Notes: a model not told the origin generated them from the letters alone. DNA of 64,000 nt from Alphaproteobacteria bacterium (GCA_030430365.1 JAUIFP010000004.1:19420-83419); one strand, 5' to 3'. Numbered from the stretch's first letter, positions 51,948 to 60,490 are shown. Made by a program: numbers and translations.

Positions 51948-53264
51948 ATGACAGAGCAAAGCACACAGCCGCAGGATTATCCTTCCGCCGCGCCGGACCG
52001 CATCTATCAGTTCGGCGCCTTTGCAACGCTCATAATGCTTTTCCTTTATAGCGGGTTTTGTCTGCAGGCCTTGCCTGTCGTCGCCCCGTCCATTCTCGAA
52101 GAATGGAATATCCCTGCGCGGGACATTGCGACGCCGCTTGCGCTGACAGCTGTCGGCATGGGCCTTGGTGCCGTTCTTGGCGGCTATCTTGGAGATGCCC
52201 GGGGAAGGAAGTTCCCGATCATCGGCTTCGCAGGGCTGCAAGGTCTGGCGATGTTCTTCTGCAGTTTCGCAACGGACCTCACCGGCCTCTATGCCCTGAT
52301 CTTCATAAACGGCCTGGGACTTGGCGGCTATTTCTCCTCAGGGATGGCCCTGATGACCGAGCTGGCACCTGAGGACAAGAAGGGCCTGATGATCAGCTTC
52401 GCCATTCTGGCAGGCCCCCTGGGGTTAGGCATATGCTCGCTTGTCGGCAGTGTCGTCGCACCTGCTTATGGTTGGGCATCCATATTTCTAATTGGCGGCG
52501 TTGCCGCCGTCCCGCTGGTCGCAGCGTTGGCATTGTTCGTGCCTGAATCACCTCGATACCTGCGCAGAATGCCGGAACGCGCCGAACTCAGGCAGAAAAT
52601 CCTGACGCGCCTTGGGCTGCCGGAGGAAGAAGAGGTCCTAGAAGCTCCGGAGGAGCGGCCCGGCATGCATTTGGTCGGCACGCTGTTGCGTGAACGGCTC
52701 GGCACCACGCTGCTTCTGTGGATTGTGTTCTTCGTGATGTATGTGCTTGGCTCATCTGTCCTGGGCTGGGTGCCGGTCGTCTTGTCATCTCTGGACTTCG
52801 ACCTCGCCTTCGCAGCCCGGTCGCTTTTCTTCTGGACGCTCGGCAGCATGATCGGAACGCCGCTTTCCGGTTGGTTCATCGGCCGGATCGGCGCTCACAA
52901 GACCGGCCTCATGTTTTCCGCGATCGCAGTGGCAGCAATCAGCCTGCTCACCTTCGCGGATTTGAGCCCTCAATCAGGCAACCTGATCCTCATCCTGCTT
53001 CCCTGCGCCGGGTTCGCTGTCGCCGGTGTGGTCACTACGCTCTACACCCTGGCTGCGGAATCCTACCCCACGGCAATGCGTGCCACGGGTATCGGCCTGG
53101 CCGACGCAGTCGGACGAATTGGTGGAATTTTGGGCGCTTATTCAGGCGTGATTGCGATGGAACAGGCCGGAGCCTTCGGGTTCTTCTTCGTGATCCTGTG
53201 CCTGGCCGCAGTGACTGTCGCAGTGCTCTTCCTGTTGTGGCTCGGCCACAGAAAGACAGCCTAG
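51948..53264 (+). CDS. MFS transporter, aromatic acid:H+ symporter-like (AAHS)
   Basis: A 438-residue carrier with 12 predicted spans. GAVLGGYLGDARGRKFPII is the loop 2-3 signature, FINGLGLGGYFSSGMALMTELAPEDKKG lies around helices 4-5 (here split: LGLGGYFSSGM then LAPEDKKG), and VPESPRYL ends helix 6. ESYPTAMRATGIG is the second-half signature typical of sugar/AAHS-type members. It differs from the three spinster-like carriers of the window. It lies after the TonB receptor terminator and has AAGGAAG before its ATG. Confidence 0.88.
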   Translation: MTEQSTQPQDYPSAAPDRIYQFGAFATLIMLFLYSGFCLQALPVVAPSILEEWNIPARDIATPLALTAVGMGLGAVLGGYLGDARGRKFPIIGFAGLQGLAMFFCSFATDLTGLYALIFINGLGLGGYFSSGMALMTELAPEDKKGLMISFAILAGPLGLGICSLVGSVVAPAYGWASIFLIGGVAAVPLVAALALFVPESPRYLRRMPERAELRQKILTRLGLPEEEEVLEAPEERPGMHLVGTLLRERLGTTLLLWIVFFVMYVLGSSVLGWVPVVLSSLDFDLAFAARSLFFWTLGSMIGTPLSGWFIGRIGAHKTGLMFSAIAVAAISLLTFADLSPQSGNLILILLPCAGFAVAGVVTTLYTLAAESYPTAMRATGIGLADAVGRIGGILGAYSGVIAMEQAGAFGFFFVILCLAAVTVAVLFLLWLGHRKTA

Positions 53265-53287
53265 CTCCTGGCACGGGACGTTGGAGT

Positions 53288-53306
53288 GGCGGCCTATGCG
53301 GCCGCC
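53288..53306. terminator. Possible terminator hairpin between convergent genes
   Basis: GGCGGCC (53288-53294) and GGCCGCC (53300-53306) form a 7-base-pair stem with a 5-base loop between the AAHS carrier and the TetR gene. No adjacent T-run. Confidence 0.4.
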
Positions 53307-53322
53307 CTCGCCTCCTGCCGCC

Positions 53323-53994
53323 CTATTTTTGGCTGCTGGAAGGTGCCTCGGAAATCAACCGATGCGAAATCTCGATCACGGTTGCGCGGTCGCGTTCAAG
53401 AGCCGCTTTGCGGGCCGCGCCGGTAACCTTCGTTCCCAGCTCATGGATATAGACCGGTGCAAGGATCCTGCTCATCGCCATGCTTGAGATCAGATTCAAC
53501 AACAGTACCGGATCCCAATTCGGATCGATAGTCCCCGCAGCCTGGGCCGCCTTAACCGAATTGATCCGGGCCTCGATGATCTCCACTCTGGGATCGTCAT
53601 CAGGCAGGCTCTTGTCTCCCAGTTCGAGCAAAAACCACAGCCAGATTCTGACATCGTCGGGATTATTATAATAATAGTCGAATACGCTGCCGATGAAGTC
53701 GTCCACATTATCCGGATCGAGCAGCACAGATTGCTGAAATCTCAAGGACTGTTCGACCTGGATCTCTTTGATCAATTCGGACTTGCTACTGAAATAGAAG
53801 TATAGACGTTCCTTGCTGGTCCCAGCCATACGCGCAATTCGGTCTACCCGGGCACCGGCAAATCCGTGTCTCACCAGTTCCTTGCGAGCGGCAACGATGA
53901 TGCGCGCACGCGCATCGGAGTTGGAATTTCTCTTGGACGAACGCTTCGCTTCGGAAGGTTTTTTCTCACGCACCATATGAACGGTATAGAGCAT
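53323..53994 (-). CDS. TetR-family regulator
   Basis: A 223-residue repressor. After a basic N-terminal tail, residues about 28-75 form the TetR DNA-binding domain: ARIIVAARKELVRHGFAGARV, then IARMAGTSKERLYFYFSSKSEL with the usual turn and YFYF signature (quoted in pieces). The C-terminal part is an all-helical ligand domain. The start may be ATG at 53992-53994 or the one at 53974-53976; neither has a strong ribosome site. A 16-base operator lies 32 bases upstream of the first, consistent with autoregulation, and the same box occurs at four more promoters. Confidence 0.9.
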   Translation of the reverse strand: MLYTVHMVREKKPSEAKRSSKRNSNSDARARIIVAARKELVRHGFAGARVDRIARMAGTSKERLYFYFSSKSELIKEIQVEQSLRFQQSVLLDPDNVDDFIGSVFDYYYNNPDDVRIWLWFLLELGDKSLPDDDPRVEIIEARINSVKAAQAAGTIDPNWDPVLLLNLISSMAMSRILAPVYIHELGTKVTGAARKAALERDRATVIEISHRLISEAPSSSQK

Positions 53995-54025
53995 CGGCTC
54001 GTCGCATCAACTGTAGAGCAATATC

Positions 54026-54041
54026 CAAACTAAATGGTTTG
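54026..54041. promoter_or_regulatory. Predicted TetR-type operator, box C (CAAACTAAATGGTTTG)
   Basis: It lies between the TetR gene and the divergent SDR at 54101, overlapping TTGACG at its right end. The arms match the 16-base palindrome at fourteen of sixteen positions. The best evidence that this TetR protein owns the box family. Confidence 0.7.
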
Positions 54042-54100
54042 ACGATTGGCTTGATACGACTTAGTCAGAATGGCGCAAACTGGCGGAAAGGCTATAGATT

Positions 54101-54850
54101 TTGACGGAACTTCGGGGAAAGGTGGCAATTGTCACGGGGGCTTCCAAAGGCATTGGTGCAGGCATTGCACGGCACTTGGCCGCAGCAGGGGCAACGGTTG
54201 CCGTAAACTATGCTTCAAGCAAGGACGCTGCGGAAAAGGTTGTTTCGGAAATCACCGAACAAGGCGGGACTGCAAAAGCAATAGGCGCCGATGTTTCCAA
54301 CGAAGCAGACGCGGCGAGACTGGTTTCCGAAACGCTGGAAGCTTTCGGACGGGTCGACATCATTGTGAACAACGCCGCGTATTTTCGCTTTGGTCCGGTC
54401 GAGAAGACCACCTTGGATGGATTTCGCCGCCATTTCGAAACGAATGTCTTCGGTCCGATCCAAATACTGATCCAGGCTCTCGACCATCTTGGACCGGGTA
54501 GTTCGGTTATCAACATCGGTTCTGCCGGTGTGGTCAATCCAACCAATAATGCCGTCCTCTATGGGGGATCGAAGGCAGCACTCGAGAAGATCACCACATT
54601 CATGGCCAAGGAACTTGGCCCTAGGGAAATTCGCGTGAACATGGTGCGGCCAGGCGCAACCGATACCGAAGGGAACCGCGAGGTCGGCACTTTCGACGAT
54701 CCGGAAATCATGGCAGCTCTCAAAGAGCATACCTCTCTCGGACGGATCGGGACGCCCGACGATGTCGCGCCCGCAGTCACCTTTCTTGCGTCGGACGAAG
54801 CGCGCTGGATTACCGGTGCCGTGCTGGACGCTTCAGGCGGATTCAGCTGA
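54101..54850 (+). CDS. Short-chain dehydrogenase/reductase (FabG-like)
   Basis: A 249-residue SDR. The start is TTG at 54101 behind GGCGGAAAGG; it gives MTELRGKVAIVTGASKG, and no in-frame ATG fits. TGASKGIGAGIARHL is the cofactor loop, VNYASSKDAAE the NADP loop, NNAAYFRFG follows, and YGGSKAALEKI the catalytic site near residue 151. The C-terminus is VLDASGGFS. It is paralogous to the SDR at 48385 and, like it, is followed by a VEHWD SnoaL gene. It is directly divergent from the TetR gene. Confidence 0.9.
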   Translation: MTELRGKVAIVTGASKGIGAGIARHLAAAGATVAVNYASSKDAAEKVVSEITEQGGTAKAIGADVSNEADAARLVSETLEAFGRVDIIVNNAAYFRFGPVEKTTLDGFRRHFETNVFGPIQILIQALDHLGPGSSVINIGSAGVVNPTNNAVLYGGSKAALEKITTFMAKELGPREIRVNMVRPGATDTEGNREVGTFDDPEIMAALKEHTSLGRIGTPDDVAPAVTFLASDEARWITGAVLDASGGFS

Positions 54851-54889
54851 CGCTACGCGCATCGTGAAACGGACAATGAAGAGGCCGAA

Positions 54890-55285
54890 GTGACTGAACA
54901 GGCAATGGCGCCCAAACGCGTAATCGAGGAAATCTACCAGCTGTTCCAGCAGCAGCGCGGCATGGAAGCCGTGGAGCGATATTTTTCACCGGACTATGTC
55001 GAACACAATCCCGACATTCCGGGTGGCAACCTCGACGGGTTCAAGCACGTGCTCGTGCGCGAAGGGCTTGATGAGCCGAGAGGGCATCCAATGGAGATGG
55101 ACGTCCTGAAGATCGTTGCCGATGGCTGCGACGTTGCCGTCCACCTGAGGATACGCCAGCCCGATCAGCAAGACCTCATGATCATGGAATTCTACCGGGT
55201 GGAAGGCGGCAAGGCCGTCGAACATTGGGACGTCATGCAAGTCGCACCGGTCGATCCGGTCAACAAGAACCAGCGCATGGCCTAA
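54890..55285 (+). CDS. SnoaL-like protein, VEHWD family (paralogue D)
   Basis: The start is GTG at 54890 behind AGAGG, giving 131 residues. Hallmarks are YVEHNPDIPGGN and AVEHWDVMQVAPVD, ending NQRMA. It is nearest to paralogue C: both have GMEAVERYF or GIEAVEKYF and NLDGF or NLEGL. It forms a two-gene operon with the preceding SDR, 39 bases apart, under box C. Confidence 0.86.
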   Translation: MTEQAMAPKRVIEEIYQLFQQQRGMEAVERYFSPDYVEHNPDIPGGNLDGFKHVLVREGLDEPRGHPMEMDVLKIVADGCDVAVHLRIRQPDQQDLMIMEFYRVEGGKAVEHWDVMQVAPVDPVNKNQRMA

Positions 55286-55331
55286 GCCTCGCCACAGCGC
55301 GAGACAACTCACTCACGCCCAAAGCCATTGA

Positions 55332-56255
55332 TCAGTCCCAGGGCCCGCGCGGCGGCCGGGAAAGGACTTCGGGCAAAGCGGTTTCAAGCCACTGGGTGAT
55401 CGTCTTTCGCGGCCTGCCCGCAAGAGTTTCGGCGTCGTCGCTAACCCCGTCATACCACCCTTCGCGGATCGCCGTGGCCATCATCGCAAAAATCGGAACG
55501 GTCTCTGGATGAGAGCCCGCCTCGAGCAGCTTTTCGGCCAGCTCGTCAGGCTCCACCATCGCCAGCTCGATCTTCTTGCCGGAGACTTCGCACAGTGCGC
55601 GCCAGATATCTTCTGCAGTCAACGCCTTAGGCCCGGTTATGTCGAACGTCTTGTTCGCACTGCTGTCGGAAAGCAGAGCACCCGCATCGGCAGCCGCCGT
55701 GTCCTCTCGCGAGACGTGAGAAATACGGCCTTGCGCAGTCGCCGCATAGAATACGCCGCTATCGACGGCATGACGCCAGTGATGTTCCAGATGCCAATCG
55801 GGCCATTCCCAGTGCCGCAAAGCCGTCCATTTGGCGCCGCTGGCCTTGATGGCCTCTTCCGTCTCCCAGTGGTCGATATGCGCATCGGCCAGGGTATCCG
55901 GATCGGCATGGGGCGCAGAAGTGTAGAAAAGATGCGAAACCCCCGCCTCTATCGCCGCCGCAATGGCCGCCTTGTGCTGCTGCACGCGAACGCCCGCGAT
56001 GAAAGCTTCGGGGGTGCCGCTGATCAGAAGCATCCTGCGCGCTCCGCGAAACGCGTCGACAAGCGTTTCAGGCTTGTCATGATCGGCTGCACGCACCTGA
56101 ATTCCCTGCGCGGCCAGTTGCTCAAGCCGCTCTGGCGACCTGGTAGTCGTGATCAATTGCTGCGGCGGCAGGCCGCGCTTCAGCAGCTCTTCGATGATCA
56201 GCCCGGCAAGCTTCCCGGAGCCACCCGTCACCAATATCGGCAGGTCTTCAGTCAT
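55332..56255 (-). CDS. NAD(P)-binding NmrA-like oxidoreductase (QOR2-type)
   Basis: A 307-residue atypical SDR. VTGGSGKLAGLIIEEL is the cofactor loop near residue 9 and TTTRSPERLEQL predicts NADP binding. RRMLLISGTP, LFYTSAPHA and a FDITGPKALTAEDIW segment are as in QOR2/azoreductase-like NmrA proteins. Trp-rich LRHWEWPDWHLEHHWR near residue 150 is unusual and may line the active site. The ATG at 56253-56255 is preferred over a GTG two codons upstream. It is the third gene of the OYE operon. Confidence 0.86.
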   Translation of the reverse strand: MTEDLPILVTGGSGKLAGLIIEELLKRGLPPQQLITTTRSPERLEQLAAQGIQVRAADHDKPETLVDAFRGARRMLLISGTPEAFIAGVRVQQHKAAIAAAIEAGVSHLFYTSAPHADPDTLADAHIDHWETEEAIKASGAKWTALRHWEWPDWHLEHHWRHAVDSGVFYAATAQGRISHVSREDTAAADAGALLSDSSANKTFDITGPKALTAEDIWRALCEVSGKKIELAMVEPDELAEKLLEAGSHPETVPIFAMMATAIREGWYDGVSDDAETLAGRPRKTITQWLETALPEVLSRPPRGPWD

Positions 56256-56287
56256 TGCCACTTTCCAATCCTTCCCAGTTTGAACGT

Positions 56288-57157
56288 TCAGGCTCCGATG
56301 CCGGCTGCGGCGTAGACCTCGCGCAAGCTGAGCGCCTGACGGCCTGTGATCATTTTCACGTGATGCGAGCAGATAGCGGAATATCCATCACGAATTGCAT
56401 GTTCGGATGAGAGCAAATCCGCCATCGTGAAGGGGCCGATCCAGGTGTCTGCCTGGTCTTTCCCGTCATCTTCATCATCGGAGGTGACATATTCGATCGG
56501 CTTTCCGCTCATCTGCGAAGCCAGGGCCGCCGCATCGCGGTGGGACAGCAGCTCCGGCCCGGTAATTTCATAGACGGCACCGGCATGCCCGTCATTCGCG
56601 ATTGCGTAGGCCGCTGCACGCGCACAATCCTGCTTCGCAACCACCCCCAGACAGCCATCGCCGGAATGGGATATCCATTGGCCGGTTTCGATCGCCTGCG
56701 GGGCAATCGCGTTCGCCAGAATGTCGGCGTAGCCGGACATACGCAGGATCGTCGCCTCCATTCCGCAATTGCGGAGAAGCTCTTCCGTGAATCTATGGTC
56801 CGGAATGATGAAAGATGGATTGCGTGGATGGATCCCGACACTGGAGGTGTAGGCCACCTGCCGAATGCCAGACTCCTTCGCCGCTTCGATTGCGTTGCTA
56901 TGCTGGAGCCGGCGCTGCTCCCCCACTGAGACGGTACTGATGATCAGCGCCCGCTCTGCCCCAGCGAATGCTTTCAGCAAGCTCTCGGGCTCATCGAAAT
57001 CGCCGTAGCGGACGTCCATCCCCTTCTCGCGGAATTCGTCGAGGCCTTCCGGAGAGCGGCTCACAAGTATGACATCTTCAGCCGGCACGACTTCCAGGAT
57101 CGAAGCAGCTGCCAGCCGTCCGAATTCACCCGATGCACCAGTAATCACAATAGACAT
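56288..57157 (-). CDS. NAD(P)-binding NmrA-like oxidoreductase (QOR2-type)
   Basis: A 289-residue relative of the next downstream gene: VITGASGEFGRLAAASI, LVSRSPEGLDEF, RALIISTVSVGEQRR, VAYTSSVGIHP and YEITGPELLSHRDAAAL. The shared ITGPxxL and HRFTEELLRNCG segments place it with NmrA/QOR2 reductases, which reduce quinones, azo groups or enones with NADPH. It lies between the OYE-type gene (47 bases) and its paralogue (32 bases) on the same strand, so the three likely act together on unsaturated carbonyl or quinone-like intermediates. Confidence 0.87.
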   Translation of the reverse strand: MSIVITGASGEFGRLAAASILEVVPAEDVILVSRSPEGLDEFREKGMDVRYGDFDEPESLLKAFAGAERALIISTVSVGEQRRLQHSNAIEAAKESGIRQVAYTSSVGIHPRNPSFIIPDHRFTEELLRNCGMEATILRMSGYADILANAIAPQAIETGQWISHSGDGCLGVVAKQDCARAAAYAIANDGHAGAVYEITGPELLSHRDAAALASQMSGKPIEYVTSDDEDDGKDQADTWIGPFTMADLLSSEHAIRDGYSAICSHHVKMITGRQALSLREVYAAAGIGA

Positions 57158-57204
57158 AATTCAACTTTCCCGGCCTCTGCTGATACCCAGCAGCAAGGCA
57201 CGAT

Positions 57205-58353
57205 TTAGGCTGCGAAACGCGAGAGTGCTTCAAGCACGAGCTTCATGTCCCACATGTCTTCGTCGACATCGAACATGTCCGAACGGAAGGGCTCGATCGA
57301 TGCGAAATCGCCATTGCGCAATTTGTTGACCCAATTGGGGTCCGCAATCATGGCTCTGCCAACGGCAACCAGGGCAAAGTCTCCCCGTGTAAAGCGCCGC
57401 GCCAGCTCGCCAAGGCTGGCCAGCGGTTCGAGCGCATCGGGATCCTCTTCCGGTCCGAACAGAAGATCCTTCACTCCGACAGTACCGACTGCGACGACCG
57501 GGCTGTGCCCGACCTTGGTCGTCCATCCTGCCAGGCCAAGGTCACTGTCAGGCCATTCAGGCATGTAGAAGCGGCGCGTAGAAGCGTGAAACAGGTCTAC
57601 GCCGGCATCTTCCCATGCGTTGATCGCCAATTGCAGTTCCTCGGGAGTGGCGAACAGTTTCGCGTCGAAATCGACTTCCTTCCACTGCGAGAAGCGCCAT
57701 CCGATGACGAAATCCGGCCCCACGGCGGAACGCACTGCACGGATCACAGCCAGCGGATAAGCAAGCCGCTGCGCTAGATCGCTGCCGCCCAACCCGTCCT
57801 CGCGGAGATTGGTCTCGTGCCAGCAGAATTGATCGAGCAGAAAACCATGCGCCGAGTGGATCTCCACTCCGTCCGCGCCCATTTTTTGCGCCGTAAGAGC
57901 GGCGGTAACATAGGCATCGCAGATCTCGTCGAGCTCTTCCTTGCTCGCCGCCCGTCCGTTGACTTTCCCCTGATAAGCCAGCCCGGAAGGACTGAGCGTT
58001 CCTTCAATCCCTTCCGGCCTCAGCGAGCCCTCATGGAAGAGCTGCATGAACATGTTTCCGCCAGCATCCTTCACGGAGCCGACAACGCGCTGCCATGCCT
58101 CCAGCGTATGCGGCGCCAGCTTCGCGGCGGCAGGTTGTCCGGTTGCACTTGGATGGTCGATCGCAGTGGCTTCGCTCACTATCAGGCCCGCCCCGCCGCG
58201 CACGCGCTCTACATAGTAGTCGGCCAATTGCGCCCCTGGCACACCATCCACGCACCAGCCGCGCTGCATGGCAGGCAGCACGAAGCGGTTTGGCAAGCGC
58301 AGTCCATTGACTTCCAATGGCTCGAACAGCGGCTCAAGCAAGTCCGACTTCAT
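57205..58353 (-). CDS. NADH:flavin oxidoreductase (Old Yellow Enzyme family)
   Basis: A 382-residue FMN barrel enzyme. NRFVLPAMQRGWCVDG is the N-terminal FMN loop, LIVSEATAI and MFMQLFHEGSLRP follow, and VEIHSAHGFLLDQF is the family hallmark. LVAVGRAMIADPNWVNKL is the phosphate-binding end. No iron-sulphur domain follows, so it is a short OYE reducing activated C=C bonds or oxidising trimethylamine-like substrates less likely. It heads a three-gene minus operon with the two NmrA-type reductases. Box D lies 114 bases upstream. Confidence 0.9.
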   Translation of the reverse strand: MKSDLLEPLFEPLEVNGLRLPNRFVLPAMQRGWCVDGVPGAQLADYYVERVRGGAGLIVSEATAIDHPSATGQPAAAKLAPHTLEAWQRVVGSVKDAGGNMFMQLFHEGSLRPEGIEGTLSPSGLAYQGKVNGRAASKEELDEICDAYVTAALTAQKMGADGVEIHSAHGFLLDQFCWHETNLREDGLGGSDLAQRLAYPLAVIRAVRSAVGPDFVIGWRFSQWKEVDFDAKLFATPEELQLAINAWEDAGVDLFHASTRRFYMPEWPDSDLGLAGWTTKVGHSPVVAVGTVGVKDLLFGPEEDPDALEPLASLGELARRFTRGDFALVAVGRAMIADPNWVNKLRNGDFASIEPFRSDMFDVDEDMWDMKLVLEALSRFAA

Positions 58354-58466
58354 TGGCGCAGCTTTGCCACTGCGCGCTTGCGCAAGAGATGGATTTTACC
58401 GGACAAGACCATTCACTGCTTCCTCTCCAACGATGCGGCGACTGGTGTCAGTCCACCCGCAAACCC

Positions 58467-58482
58467 CAAACTGATTAGTTTT
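58467..58482. promoter_or_regulatory. Predicted TetR-type operator, box D (CAAACTGATTAGTTTT)
   Basis: Fourteen of sixteen positions match the palindrome. It lies 114 bases upstream of the OYE operon and 76 bases past the end of the membrane protein gene at 58558, so it should act on the OYE operon. Confidence 0.65.
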
Positions 58483-58557
58483 GAATTCAGTAACTGAATA
58501 CGAAAGTTTATGCAATCTGCGCAGCCCATCATTCGCTACCGGATCGCTTCCGCTTTC

Positions 58558-59202
58558 TCATTTTTCGGTCATCGAGTTTTTCGCGACAGATTGGAAATAG
58601 GCCATGGTGCCCAATTCGATGGCTACCGGAGCACCGATCCCCAAAACGATCGCGACGACATGCACGATCGGCCGCAGGCCCGATGACGGCCGGGCACCTT
58701 GTGTATCGGAGGAAAGCGGATCCGTTCCGATACTCATTAGCGACGATAGAGTGACGCCGGCTGGGCCACGATCTCGATAGGCCAGCAACGGCAGAAAACT
58801 GTCCAGCCTGGCCAGTACGATAATCCCGTTGAATGCAATCGCGAGCAGTCCGACGATCAAGCCGACTGTCCCGCCATTGATCACCAGCATGACATAAGCA
58901 ATTGCGAAGGTGACTGGAAAAGCCAGCAGCGCGGCCAGAGGCACGAACCTGTTTGCCAGCAACGCGGCGCCAGTCACCAATTCCACCGCCTTCACCACTG
59001 CAAACAGCCCGGTATTCTCCAGCGCCGTGATCAATTCGCGGCCCAACGGAGATGAGCCTGGCGGCGGCGGAGTGAAGGCCACAAAGTGATTGATTCCATT
59101 GAAAAAGAACCAACCACCGAAAAAGAATTGTATCACATAGGATGTGACCACGAACGCGCGCGCCGCTCGGCCCGCACCTTCAGACTCAATTGCCTGCGCC
59201 AC
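58558..59202 (-). CDS. DoxX-like integral membrane protein
   Basis: A 214-residue protein with about five spans: VVTSYVIQFFFGGWFFFNG (near residue 20), LFAVVKAVELVTGAALLAN, a span near 95, GLIVGLLAIAFNGIIVLARL near 120 and a last one near 185. The first four follow the DoxX pattern of membrane proteins linked to oxidoreductase partners. A proline-rich loop (TPPPPGSSP) lies after span 1. The start is GTG behind GAGAGG. It ends a minus operon with two SnoaL-like genes; function unknown. Confidence 0.7.
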   Translation of the reverse strand: MAQAIESEGAGRAARAFVVTSYVIQFFFGGWFFFNGINHFVAFTPPPPGSSPLGRELITALENTGLFAVVKAVELVTGAALLANRFVPLAALLAFPVTFAIAYVMLVINGGTVGLIVGLLAIAFNGIIVLARLDSFLPLLAYRDRGPAGVTLSSLMSIGTDPLSSDTQGARPSSGLRPIVHVVAIVLGIGAPVAIELGTMAYFQSVAKNSMTEK

Positions 59203-59264
59203 GACGAAACCTCTCCTTCACCATCACCTGATCAATCCACCTGCGCGCATTTGCGCGCCTGACG

Positions 59265-59813
59265 TCAAAGCTCGCCGGTCACGAAAGTCGGCATGCCGCC
59301 TTGGTTGATGATCGTGCGGCTGGTGATCATCCAGACGCCGTCTTGCTTCTCGAAGGTCGTTTCTTCGGTGCCCTGCTCTACCAGGCGAGGCGCGGTGTAG
59401 ACGTTGTCGTTGATGTAGCCGGTCCACACCGTGCGCATTCTGGCCGTGTTGCCGTTAATCTCGATGCGCGGGTTCGACAGGGTGATGTGATAGGTGCTGT
59501 CTTTCAGAATGCGCGGATCCGTTTCCGTCGTATACAGGCCGCGGATCGCTTCCCGGCCTTCGAAACGAGCGGTATTGACCTGCAGAACGGCATCTTCGGT
59601 GAAATAATCTCCGATATCGTGGCGCACATTTTCCGTCAGCAGCGCATAATATTCAGTCATCATATCCTCGACCTGGATGCGGTCGAGCAAATCTTCCTGG
59701 CTGAGCGGTGCGCTGCGAGCCAATGCAGGTTGTGACGGAGCAAGAACGGCCAGCGCGGCGGCCGTCAGCAACGCCTTGGAACACCATTTCTTGCCAGCAA
59801 TCTTATGCGACAT
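59265..59813 (-). CDS. Exported SnoaL-like protein
   Basis: A 182-residue protein with a clear signal peptide (KALLTAAALAVLAPSQPALA, cleavage after ALA), so the SnoaL-type domain should act in the periplasm. The mature part has IQVEDMMTEYYALL, the loop FEGREAIRGLY with the conserved Gly-Arg, and the strand HITLSNPRIEINGNTARMR, closing with VWMITSRTIINQGG. Its pattern is closer to the DREAI-type domains than to the VEHWD family. It lies between a VEHWD gene and the DoxX-like membrane protein in one operon. Confidence 0.85.
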   Translation of the reverse strand: MSHKIAGKKWCSKALLTAAALAVLAPSQPALARSAPLSQEDLLDRIQVEDMMTEYYALLTENVRHDIGDYFTEDAVLQVNTARFEGREAIRGLYTTETDPRILKDSTYHITLSNPRIEINGNTARMRTVWTGYINDNVYTAPRLVEQGTEETTFEKQDGVWMITSRTIINQGGMPTFVTGEL

Positions 59814-59891
59814 AACTTTTCTCCCAAATATCTGATAATTATTATAAAAACTCGATTGCGCTGCAAAATCGGGACTTGCCCGATTCCGCCT

Positions 59892-60305
59892 TCAATGAGG
59901 CTGGCCTTTGCGCACATCGTCCCAATGCTCGACGATCATCCCGTCTTCGAAACGGAACATGTCGAATGAATATCCAATGTAAGTTTGGCCGGGCATGTCG
60001 GGTTCGGGAACGTCGAGATCCCAGACGAGCGTAACCAGGTCGCCATCGGCAAAGGCATGGATCAACCGCTTGGTTGTATGCGGCACGGCCTCCGGCGCCT
60101 TGGCTTTCTCCGCAGCAAGTTCCTTCACAGCTTCGTACAAGAAGTCTCGCCCGGGCGGCACGGCCGGATTGTGCTGCACATAATCCGGTGAGATGTATTT
60201 CAGCACCGCCTCCGGCTTGTACTCAACAATCACCTCTTGCCACATGTCGATCGCAAGCTGCTTGTTGCGCTTCTCGCCTGGCGTGTCGTTCCCACTTTCA
60301 GCCAA
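59892..60305 (-). CDS. SnoaL-like protein, VEHWD family (paralogue E)
   Basis: The start is TTG at 60303-60305 behind GGGAGA, giving 137 residues. The hallmarks are YVQHNPAVPPGR, with Gln in place of Glu, and IVEHWDDVRKGQP, so this paralogue has a shifted active-site polarity. KQLAIDMWQEVIVEYKPE is the opening helix. It is the first gene of the operon with the exported SnoaL and DoxX-like proteins and diverges from the SnoaL gene at 60491 across box E. Confidence 0.84.
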   Translation of the reverse strand: MAESGNDTPGEKRNKQLAIDMWQEVIVEYKPEAVLKYISPDYVQHNPAVPPGRDFLYEAVKELAAEKAKAPEAVPHTTKRLIHAFADGDLVTLVWDLDVPEPDMPGQTYIGYSFDMFRFEDGMIVEHWDDVRKGQPH

Positions 60306-60404
60306 CTATGTTCTCCCGCTCGAGCTTGTCATTTACCCGCCGGAGCGGGCACGAAATTCTAGATCACTGCTTTTGCGCCTCGGAGGGGCGCGGTTCCGCA
60401 GCTC

Positions 60405-60420
60405 CAAACTTTTTGGTTTG
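60405..60420. promoter_or_regulatory. Predicted TetR-type operator, box E (CAAACTTTTTGGTTTG)
   Basis: The outer arms CAAACT and GGTTTG match; the centre is TTTT rather than AATT. TTGGAA (60418-60423) and TATTGT (60440-60445), 16 bases apart, form a possible rightward promoter overlapping it. It sits in the divergent gap of two VEHWD SnoaL genes. Confidence 0.62.
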
Positions 60421-60490
60421 GAAGCGATAACTTGATTTGTATTGTTAGGCAATCGTGTCAGAACATACTGACGAAAATGAGAGGATAAGC

